Origin: Chitinophagales bacterium | GTDB taxonomy: Bacteria > Bacteroidota > Bacteroidia > Chitinophagales > UBA8649 | Direction of reading: 5' to 3' | NCBI GenBank assembly: GCA_020635995.1 | Contig: JACJYS010000002.1 | Location: 248,001 to 312,000 of the forward strand | DNA length: 64,000 bases | Part shown: positions 56,610 to 64,000 of the stretch, in pieces | How the letters are laid out: each line of letters starts with the position of its first letter | Numbering within the stretch: position 1 is the first letter of the stretch | Made by a program: the position numbers and the translations under genes | The notes under the pieces: generated by a model | Told to the model about the DNA's origin: nothing | Seen by the model: the letters and a program-made list of their open reading frames with translations, nothing else | Database searches by the model: none

Positions 56610-59600
56610 ATGAAGTTAAAACTACTCTTTGCTTCAATCCTAACCGCTCTTACTATTAGTATAAATGCCCAATGTCTTGAAGTAACAAGCATATTTGTAA
56701 ATTCTTGTGGCAATCCTGAGGGTGCAAATGAAATGGTTACATTTGACGTGGGAGCTTCAGATTTATATGTAAATGATATTGTTGTAGATTGGCCAAGTAA
56801 TAATTTTTTAGGTTGGTGCCAAGATGCAGGAACGGCTTCTTCAACAGCTGCATTAAATGCAACCATTACAACTTCGTGTGGTTGGTTACTTGAACCTTTA
56901 AACGACACTTTGCCCGCAGGAGCAAATGTAATTGTAATAACTTCTACAGATTTTGATTTAACATTTAATAGTTTTGAAGGCTTGGCAGATACTATGTATA
57001 TTATTTATCAATGTGCGGGAAATACACAAGGACATTTTAGTAATAATCCTAATTGCAATACACCTTCTGGGCAACCTCCGTGTGTACCTACAGTGTCTGA
57101 TACAACAAGAACACTTACTTTTAATATTTCAGGCTCTTGTATTCAAAGCGAGTCTGTTTCATATACAACTTCTATACCAAATGTAGATGGAGCAACAGCT
57201 CTCTTTGATTATGCAGGCAATGTTTCGTATATTAATAATGGCTGTAATGCACCGGTTATTACCTTAAGTACCGGTTGGTCTTTTACCGATAAAATATGCA
57301 ATACCCATGCTCCCGTAAACTTAAACACTTTATTGGCTTCTAATGCTACTTTGGGCGGTACTTGGTCGGGGCTAAATGTCAATACAGCAGATTCATCTTA
57401 TACTCCTAATACCTTAGGCATAGATTCCATTACTTATACAGTTACCGGAACGGGGGCGTGTGGCGAGACCTTGGATTCTACCATTGTTTTTGAAGTAGTA
57501 GAACAGCAACAAGGCACATTAAATTTACAATCTTGTGATTCTTTAGAATATAATTCTATTTGGTATTATGCTGACTCAACATTTACGGATACTATTTTTA
57601 CATCTAATCCTTATTATTGCGATTCAACATTTTTAGTTACTATAGAAATATCTTCACAAGTCAGAGATTCTTCATATTATAATGCCTGTAATTCTTTTAC
57701 TTTCAATAGTATAATATATACTTCAGATACTATTTTATATGATACATTACACGCAGGTGGGGGTAGTACAGGTGCTTTTTGTTCAGAAATATTTATATCT
57801 GAATATGGAGAAGGAAGTTCTTTTAATAAATATATAGAAATATATAATGGAACAGGGGTGTCTGTTGATTTATCAAATTATTCTGTAGTTCTATACACTA
57901 ATGGGTCAGCTACTGCTTCTTCTACGCAAGTATTAAGTGGCATACTTGCTTCGGGAGATGTTTTTGTAATAGCAAGTAATAATTCTAGTGTAAATACTAC
58001 TATTTTAGCTCAAACAGATATGACCTCAGCCACAATTAATTTTAGTGGAGATGATGCTATTGCACTTTTTAATGGTGGTAATATGGTTGACTTAATTGGA
58101 AATATTGGTTGTCAAAATGTATGGACAAATGGTACTTTGAGTACTCAGAATGCTACTATAATTAGAAATGCTTCTTATACAGCAGGCGTTACTACCGACC
58201 CGGCAAATACTCCTTGTGATTTTCCAACTCTTACACCAGCTAATTGGACTAACTTGGGAAATGATACATGGACAAATTTAGGTACACATACATCTAATTG
58301 TGGGGGAGCAACAACTAGTTCTTGCGATACTTTAGTGATAACTAATATTAAAATTAACCATAAAGACACCACCTACTCAACTGACACCACTTGCAATCCT
58401 GCTTTAGTAGGTGTTTATGATACCACTTATACTAATGCAAATGGTTGCGACTCTATACATTATACCAATAGAGAGTTTCACACAGATACCGTGTTAATTG
58501 AAGCAATTATTTGTTCGGGAGATACTTTTCATCCACCATATACCAATTCTTACTATACCGCTCCGGGCAGTAATTATTGGGATACCGTTTACGCTTCGCC
58601 CGGCTGTGTAGATTATCTGTTAAATTCTACCGTTTATGTAAATGCACGCCCACCAGATGAAGTAAGTTTTCCCGAAGATACCGTTATGTGTGCTGGACAA
58701 ACATTAACATTAGGTCCTATTATGTATATTCCTCTTGCACAATCTTTAGTGTGGGATGATGGCTCTACAGGAAATACCCGCACCATTACAACAGATGGCG
58801 TATATTGGTCAAATTATTGGGCAGGAGTTGTTGCATGTCCGCATGAATACGATACCATACAAGTAACTTATGTAAATCCGGATACTACTTATAGTAGCAC
58901 TACTTCTTGTAACCCTGCCGATGTGGGAGTTTTTGTTTACAACGGTTTTAATAGATATAATTGCGATTCTACACATTATGACACCGTAGCTTTGGCTTCT
59001 TATTCATCTGCCATAGTAAATATTACAGCATGTGATTCGGCATTGGCAAATGGGAATTGGTATTTTGCCAGCACTTCATTTAATGATACAATTACCGGTG
59101 GCTCAAGCAATGGTTGTGATTCCATTACAACATTTAATGTTACAGTTAATTACGCTGTTGTTACTACATCAAGCTCTACTTCGTGCAATCCTGCTGACGT
59201 AGGCACAAACATGACAGGCCCTTTTACCATGACAAACGGCTGTGATTCTACACACTTTGATACCGTAACTTTACTTATAGACACAGCAACTGTTGTTAGC
59301 AATTTGTCAAATTGCGATAGCGTTTTCTACAATGGTACTTGGTACATCGCAAATACAACTGTTTTAGATACTACTTTTAGTAGCCAAGGATGCGATAGCA
59401 TATATAACAGAACAAATATTACCATATTGCCTGCATCATCCTGTTCTAACACTTATACCTGCCAGTTTGATACTGCCTTGTTTGACTCTTACGAATATAC
59501 TAACAATATTCCCGGGCTTATAGCTGGGGCTACTATACATAGTTCACCAAGAGATGGTACTTCTGGTACTTTCTTTAACAGGCAACATTCTGGAGATTAT

Positions 59601-62192
59601 TTGTTTTATATGAATTTTTCTACCGGATATTCCGGTCCTGTTTATGAAAGAATAATGGATGTTTGTCCTAATTCAGATTTTAGATATTCTTTTTGGATTC
59701 GCCAGTATGACAACAATCCGGGAAGTGATATAACCATAAATATTTATGATGGAAATACCACTTCCGGAACACTACTATATTCTGAAAACGTAGTAAATAG
59801 TGGTACAATTTATAATCAAATTGTTTCTCCACAACTAACGGCTCTTAGCAACAATATAGTATTCCAATTAGTAACAAATACCGCAGGTTCAGCAGGCGGA
59901 AATGACTTATGTTTTGATGATTTATTATTAGAAATTTGCCAAATAGATACTATTCATTATAGCGATACTATTGGCGATATGGTTTTATGTCCCGCAGCAA
60001 ACACTATTAATTTATTTGACAGTTTGCCCAATCTTAATACAACAGGCACATGGAGTGGTCCTTCTGCTTTAACAAATGGTCATTTAGGAACATTTAATCC
60101 AGCGGTAAATACAGCAGGCCTATATACTTATGCTATTCCGGGAGCATCAACTTGTGTAGATACCGTTTATACTTTAAACACTATTATTCTTCAAGATAGT
60201 GTACAAACTGTAATAGATAGTTTTTGTGAGGGAACAAATTATTTATTGAATGGTGGAACAATAGTTACCGCTGCCGGAAATTATACCGATACCGTTGGAA
60301 ATGCAGTTTGCAATACTATTTATTCTTACCAACTTACTACATATTCTTGCTTAAATTGTACTGTTGACTTGGGTAATGATACTTCTTTTTGTCAAGGCGA
60401 ATCTGTAAGCTTAGATGCCGGAGCTAACTATGACGAATATTTATGGAGCGATAACTCTACAGGACAGACACTAACAGTTAACTCTTCCGGCACATACTGG
60501 GTGCAAACCACCATTTTTGATACAGCCAATAATTTAGTAGCAAATGGAGATTTTGAGCAAGGAAATGCAGGTTTTAGTTCAGACTATTCTTATTCAACCA
60601 GTGGTGCTGTAGTAACCTGCCCTAACGGCAATCAATCATGGGGAATAGTGGGGTGCGAGGGCACTTATACCGTAATTACTAACCCTAATGCGGGGCACAG
60701 CAATTTTGCTAATTGTGGCGACCATACTTCCGGAAGTGGAAATATGATTGTAGTAAACGGTTCTAATACACCAAATATGAGTGTTTGGTGTCAAAACGTA
60801 ACCGTTTCTCCTAATACAGACTATGTTTTCTCTGCGTGGGCAATGAGTGTAATGAATGTAGGCTTAGGAGATGTAGCTACACTTCACTTCTTAATTAATG
60901 GTGTACAAATAGGTACAGATTTTTCTCCAAGTTTAACAGCCTGCGATTGGCAACAATTTAACGCAACTTGGAACTCTGGTAGCAATACAAACATAACTAT
61001 TTGTATAGAAAGCGATGTAATAAGTGGTAATAATGATTATGCTATTGACGATATTTTCTTTACACCATATTGCGTAAGCTCAGACACTGTTGAAGTTACC
61101 GCTAATCCTTATCCTGTAGTTAATTTAGGTGTAGATATTACTACTTGCAATACAAGTGTAACTTTAGATGCCACCACAACCAACGCCACTTATGTTTGGC
61201 AAGATAATTCAAATAGTGCAACTTACAATGTAACAAGCAGTGGAGATTATTATGTAGGTGTTACCGTAAATAATTGCACCTCAAGTGATACTATTAAAGT
61301 TACTTTAAATCCTACTACAACTGGGCAGGCAACAGCAACAATTTGCCAAGGCGATAGTGCATTTTTAGCTAATGAGTGGCAAACCGTAGGAAATGTGTAC
61401 TACGATACGCTTACAAACGCAAACACTTGCGATAGCATATTGGCTACAACACTAATTGTAGAAAATCCACAAATATCCGTTACAGATGATACATATATTT
61501 GTAACGGATTTGACATAACATTGCAAGCTACTGCGTCAGATTCTGTATTTTGGAGTACGGGAGATGAAACGGCTAACATAACAGTAATGCCAAGCACTAC
61601 CACCACTTATGTAGCCACGGTAGTAAGTAATAATGGCTGTACTACACAGGATAGTGTTATTATAACCGTTATTAATCCAATAAACAATGTAGGTATTTCT
61701 GCTTCAGATACTCTAATAGATGCAGGGGAAACTGTAACTATTGAGGCTACTGCCGATAATGTGCAAAGTTATTTTTGGGAGCCTGTAAATAGCTCTTCAA
61801 ATTCTATAATAGAAAATCCACAAACTACTACAACTTATATAGTAACGCTGAGCAACGACCCTTGTCCAAATGTAATAGACAGTATAACTATTCAAGTAAA
61901 TCCTATTTTAGTAATAGAGCCACTAATGCCAACAGCATTTAGTCCTAATGGCGATAGTAAGAATGATTTATTCCGTCCGGCTAATTATGATATGTTCTCT
62001 TCATATCTGCTTAGAATTTATAACAGATGGGGCGAGTTAATTTATCAAGATGAAGGATACGGAGTAGCGTGGGATGGACTTTACAAAGCTAAACCACAGA
62101 ATTTAGATGTATATTCATACTATATAGAAGCTACGCCATTAAACACTACTGAAGTGAAAATAGCCTCCGGAAATTTGACTTTAATTAGGTAA
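56610..62192 (+). CDS. Giant secreted protein with lamin-tail domain and T9SS type B sorting domain
   Basis: 1860 residues. Signal peptide (MKLKLLFASILTALTISINA), an N-terminal region rich in Cys and Thr, a lamin-tail domain (about 390-520: EIFISEYGEGSSFNKYIEIY then NGTGVSVDLSNYSVVLYTNG), about five repeats of the CNPADVGVF / NGCDSTHFDTV type, a carbohydrate-binding-like jelly-roll segment (about 990-1110 and again about 1300-1470: NLVANGDFEQGNAGFSSDYS), and a T9SS type B (CHU_C) domain at the end (MPTAFSPNGDSKNDLFRPAN, then YNRWGELIY). Such proteins are surface adhesins or gliding-associated; no catalytic domain is seen. Confidence 0.9.
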   Translation: MKLKLLFASILTALTISINAQCLEVTSIFVNSCGNPEGANEMVTFDVGASDLYVNDIVVDWPSNNFLGWCQDAGTASSTAALNATITTSCGWLLEPLNDTLPAGANVIVITSTDFDLTFNSFEGLADTMYIIYQCAGNTQGHFSNNPNCNTPSGQPPCVPTVSDTTRTLTFNISGSCIQSESVSYTTSIPNVDGATALFDYAGNVSYINNGCNAPVITLSTGWSFTDKICNTHAPVNLNTLLASNATLGGTWSGLNVNTADSSYTPNTLGIDSITYTVTGTGACGETLDSTIVFEVVEQQQGTLNLQSCDSLEYNSIWYYADSTFTDTIFTSNPYYCDSTFLVTIEISSQVRDSSYYNACNSFTFNSIIYTSDTILYDTLHAGGGSTGAFCSEIFISEYGEGSSFNKYIEIYNGTGVSVDLSNYSVVLYTNGSATASSTQVLSGILASGDVFVIASNNSSVNTTILAQTDMTSATINFSGDDAIALFNGGNMVDLIGNIGCQNVWTNGTLSTQNATIIRNASYTAGVTTDPANTPCDFPTLTPANWTNLGNDTWTNLGTHTSNCGGATTSSCDTLVITNIKINHKDTTYSTDTTCNPALVGVYDTTYTNANGCDSIHYTNREFHTDTVLIEAIICSGDTFHPPYTNSYYTAPGSNYWDTVYASPGCVDYLLNSTVYVNARPPDEVSFPEDTVMCAGQTLTLGPIMYIPLAQSLVWDDGSTGNTRTITTDGVYWSNYWAGVVACPHEYDTIQVTYVNPDTTYSSTTSCNPADVGVFVYNGFNRYNCDSTHYDTVALASYSSAIVNITACDSALANGNWYFASTSFNDTITGGSSNGCDSITTFNVTVNYAVVTTSSSTSCNPADVGTNMTGPFTMTNGCDSTHFDTVTLLIDTATVVSNLSNCDSVFYNGTWYIANTTVLDTTFSSQGCDSIYNRTNITILPASSCSNTYTCQFDTALFDSYEYTNNIPGLIAGATIHSSPRDGTSGTFFNRQHSGDYLFYMNFSTGYSGPVYERIMDVCPNSDFRYSFWIRQYDNNPGSDITINIYDGNTTSGTLLYSENVVNSGTIYNQIVSPQLTALSNNIVFQLVTNTAGSAGGNDLCFDDLLLEICQIDTIHYSDTIGDMVLCPAANTINLFDSLPNLNTTGTWSGPSALTNGHLGTFNPAVNTAGLYTYAIPGASTCVDTVYTLNTIILQDSVQTVIDSFCEGTNYLLNGGTIVTAAGNYTDTVGNAVCNTIYSYQLTTYSCLNCTVDLGNDTSFCQGESVSLDAGANYDEYLWSDNSTGQTLTVNSSGTYWVQTTIFDTANNLVANGDFEQGNAGFSSDYSYSTSGAVVTCPNGNQSWGIVGCEGTYTVITNPNAGHSNFANCGDHTSGSGNMIVVNGSNTPNMSVWCQNVTVSPNTDYVFSAWAMSVMNVGLGDVATLHFLINGVQIGTDFSPSLTACDWQQFNATWNSGSNTNITICIESDVISGNNDYAIDDIFFTPYCVSSDTVEVTANPYPVVNLGVDITTCNTSVTLDATTTNATYVWQDNSNSATYNVTSSGDYYVGVTVNNCTSSDTIKVTLNPTTTGQATATICQGDSAFLANEWQTVGNVYYDTLTNANTCDSILATTLIVENPQISVTDDTYICNGFDITLQATASDSVFWSTGDETANITVMPSTTTTYVATVVSNNGCTTQDSVIITVINPINNVGISASDTLIDAGETVTIEATADNVQSYFWEPVNSSSNSIIENPQTTTTYIVTLSNDPCPNVIDSITIQVNPILVIEPLMPTAFSPNGDSKNDLFRPANYDMFSSYLLRIYNRWGELIYQDEGYGVAWDGLYKAKPQNLDVYSYYIEATPLNTTEVKIASGNLTLIR

Positions 62193-62211
62193 TACCATTG
62201 GATTAATAAGC

Positions 62212-62253
62212 AAAGCCGAGATTGGACTATTATATATTTATTGAACCAATTAT
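62212..62253. repeat. Partial MITE-like element end
   Basis: GCCGAGATTGGACTATTATA and onward matches part of copy B (ACCGAAATTGGACTATTATA) and ends near an ACCAATT sequence. Confidence 0.55.
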
Positions 62254-62295
62254 AACTCCTTTCTTTCAAATCATTAGCTTATTAAAACTTAAGTT

Positions 62296-62303
62296 TATCT
62301 TTG
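62296..62303 (+). promoter_or_regulatory. Probable -7 promoter element of the truncated nrnA-like gene
   Basis: TATCTTTG matches TAnnTTTG, four bases before the ATG at 62308. Confidence 0.5.
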
Positions 62304-62307
62304 CACC

Positions 62308-62445
62308 ATGTCAATAAATAATATAAAAGATAAATTATCTAAATCAAAATCTATAGTTATAACCACCCACGTGAGCCCCGATGGTGATGCCATAGGAAGT
62401 TCTTTGGGTTTATATCATTTTTTGAAATTAAAAGGACTGATATAA
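62308..62445 (+). pseudogene. Truncated DHH-family phosphoesterase (nrnA-like) fragment
   Basis: 45 codons starting at ATG 62308 and ending in TAA at 62443. The sequence (KSIVITTHVSPDGDAIGSSL, then GLYHFLKLKG) is the N-terminus of a DHH-family bifunctional oligoribonuclease/PAP phosphatase (NrnA type, about 330 residues), including the DGDAIGSSL motif. The homology stops after about residue 42 and the remaining domains are missing. The break lies near 62436, where the downstream DNA runs into the next, oppositely oriented lipoprotein gene. A complete copy may be elsewhere. Confidence 0.8.
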
Positions 62446-62464
62446 AGAACTCTTAAAAACAAAA

Positions 62465-63187
62465 TCATTGCAAAACAAAATTAAAGCTAAAAGTAGATGT
62501 TTCAAGTTGACCTAAGTTATTGTAGAATGTTTCTGTTTGGGCATTGAAAATGTTGTTACCATTTCGTTGGGCAGTAATTTCATTTTCTTGACCGTTGTCT
62601 ATAAATGTAAATTTGACAATATTTGTCCCAATAAATTGAACACCACCTCTGTAGTAATAAGTATTTCCACCATTTTTTTCAATAATCTGAAAATTGTTGT
62701 CGCCTTGTATGGATAAGTTGTAGGTGGCATTATAATTAGAATTAGATAATATATTTCCACTACTATCCGAAACAGTATAACTTGAGCTGCTTGTGCCTAA
62801 ATAGTTGTTAACAGGCAAATTTATCTCTACTTGAAATACTGTATATTCTACAGTGTGGTTTGGTATGTTAAAATAAAAACTTGGTTGAGAAGAATTTGGA
62901 GGCAAAGTAACTGTTAAAGTAACATTATTGCTATCAGAAAGAACTAAATCATAAATGCCCGCATTAAAATCAAGCACTTCAGTATTAGTTAAAGTGTATA
63001 AAACTGAATCAAAATATATGGTGGCGGAAGAATTGCCCGATTCTAAAATTAGGCTATAATAACCCGTAGAACCAACTAAAACTCCAGAAAATTCTGTTTT
63101 GGTTTTTGTTGGGTCAACATTGTTATTCTCTTTACCACATGCTGTGATAAAAAGTAACAAAATTAAGATGTAAAATATGTTTTTCAT
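62465..63187 (-). CDS. Lipoprotein of unknown function
   Basis: 240 residues from the ATG at 63187 (complement of 63185-63187), which starts a lipoprotein signal (MKNIFYILILLLFITACGKE, lipobox ITAC with Cys17); a longer frame back to 63331 has no signal and overlaps the neighbour. The mature part is beta-rich and Asn/Ser-rich with motifs such as TLTVTLPPNSSQPS and ending TFSFNFVLQ. No enzyme motif is recognised. It lies in the block that ends the nrnA fragment. Confidence 0.75.
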   Translation of the reverse strand: MKNIFYILILLLFITACGKENNNVDPTKTKTEFSGVLVGSTGYYSLILESGNSSATIYFDSVLYTLTNTEVLDFNAGIYDLVLSDSNNVTLTVTLPPNSSQPSFYFNIPNHTVEYTVFQVEINLPVNNYLGTSSSSYTVSDSSGNILSNSNYNATYNLSIQGDNNFQIIEKNGGNTYYYRGGVQFIGTNIVKFTFIDNGQENEITAQRNGNNIFNAQTETFYNNLGQLETSTFSFNFVLQ

Positions 63188-63248
63188 AGTTTTAGTTTTA
63201 AAGTGTTGAATTAAAATTACTTGTTTATCTCTAACTAATCGTGTTAAT

Positions 63249-64000
63249 TTATAATTCAGAACCTCTTTTAATGAATAAATAACAATTATTATTATTACTT
63301 GAATTATCATAAGTTGTTCCGCTACAATCAACCTCAGTCATAGTATAGGTAATACTGTCACTAAAAAACTCTGTATCATATATATTATCAACGTAATATT
63401 GAGTAATTATATTTATCTGTCCTTCTTGGGTAGCTACAATATTATTCCCACAGTTGTTGTAACTTCTACTATAAGGTATATGCATTTCTAATACTTCATC
63501 TTGCAAATTATAGCTTATATTTCCAAAAGTATATTCGGCATATTGATTATCATGATAATGACTATTTAAGATAACTGTATTATCATTGTTAAATATAAAA
63601 CTAAAACTACCAAAGCCACATAATCCATCTATAGACCAATAATGGCTTAATAAATCAATACTAGTTGGGCTGATATTATCTTTTAACACCATAATTGGAA
63701 AACTCCCTTGTATTTGGTTTAAATCATCATTGTAAGTATAATTCAATTCGGTTTCTACATAATCTATAATTCCACTTGTGTTATTAATACTAAGAATTAA
63801 GTTTAAATTTCCATTACCTAAAGTGGCTTGGTCAATAGAAACGTTGCTATTGCCTACTGAAAAACTTAAGTTGTTAAATATGGTGCTATTAACAGCATCT
63901 ATACTTTCATTAGCATTATTTAAAGCTACATTATCTAATAAGCCCATATTTGAAAAAAATAAGGCATCATTTACAAATTCAATGGCATTATTAATTTTGT
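63249..64000 (-). CDS. Protein of unknown function, 5' end outside the window
   Basis: At least 250 residues in the open frame; an internal ATG at 63947 is not necessarily the start, because the frame stays open to the window edge (reading ...NNAIEFVNDALFFSN before it). The protein is Asn/Ser-rich and beta-rich, with VDCSGTTYDNSSNNNNCYLF near the end and no recognised domain. It may be a surface or lipoprotein and precedes the lipoprotein gene on the same strand. Confidence 0.7.
   Translation of the reverse strand, partial: KINNAIEFVNDALFFSNMGLLDNVALNNANESIDAVNSTIFNNLSFSVGNSNVSIDQATLGNGNLNLILSINNTSGIIDYVETELNYTYNDDLNQIQGSFPIMVLKDNISPTSIDLLSHYWSIDGLCGFGSFSFIFNNDNTVILNSHYHDNQYAEYTFGNISYNLQDEVLEMHIPYSRSYNNCGNNIVATQEGQINIITQYYVDNIYDTEFFSDSITYTMTEVDCSGTTYDNSSNNNNCYLFIKRGSEL

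Noticed and set aside
63188..63331. Longer N-terminus for the lipoprotein gene
   Set aside because: The extension has no signal peptide and overlaps the neighbouring gene; the internal ATG gives a clear lipoprotein signal.

Overview
The window reads as chromosomal DNA of an AT-rich member of the Bacteroidota. Pointers are: type IX secretion (T9SS) sorting domains on at least six secreted proteins, a TonB-dependent receptor with a carboxypeptidase-regulatory-like N-terminus, an alternative complex III (ActABCDEF) operon next to a cytochrome c oxidase operon, and repeated TAnnTTTG (-7) promoter sequences. The genus cannot be named from the sequence. There are no rRNA or tRNA genes, no prophage and no CRISPR array.

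Layout. (1) 401-16988, minus strand: one long respiratory operon, actA-B-C-D-E-F, coxB, coxA, ctaB, two coxC-like genes, a subunit IV gene, an SCO-like gene, a DUF420 gene and a small cysteine protein. It takes electrons from quinol through ACIII and its cytochromes to an aa3/caa3-type oxidase. Several parts are unusual: ActE carries an OmpA-like domain, ActD a helix-hairpin-helix tail, ActF a His/Glu-rich loop, and the SCO protein has lost its copper ligands. (2) 17100-22760: a CAP-domain protein, two PKD-type secreted proteins (one frameshifted at a G7 tract), and repeat-rich DNA with palindromic elements, heptanucleotide arrays and a small GIY-YIG nuclease gene lying between two copies of a palindromic repeat. 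(3) 22760-28197: two sensor histidine kinases followed by an OmpR-type regulator. (4) 28301-38573: large T9SS cargo (metallophosphoesterase, Ig-like repeat protein, Calx-beta/DUF5689 protein, endonuclease I) with meaB between them. (5) 38986-40932: fbaB and accD. (6) 41005-42917: a type II restriction-modification pair resembling MjaI (CTAG); the methyltransferase has an SNase-like tail. (7) 43038-46676: rpsO, pnp, a 519-bp non-coding stretch holding two look-alike hairpin units (possible small RNAs), and rpe. (8) 46705-56467: TonB-dependent receptor, polysaccharide deacetylase, gltX, small unknowns, a T9SS esterase, atpD-atpC. (9) 56610-64000: a giant T9SS type B protein, a truncated nrnA-like gene fragment, a lipoprotein and a partial unknown protein.

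The most notable candidates for new biology are the repeat/GIY-YIG unit at 22012-22705, the twin hairpin units at 45539-45950, the 128-bp MITE-like element (32963-33090 and 49355-49482), the degenerate 7-bp arrays, and the domain fusions within the ACIII operon.
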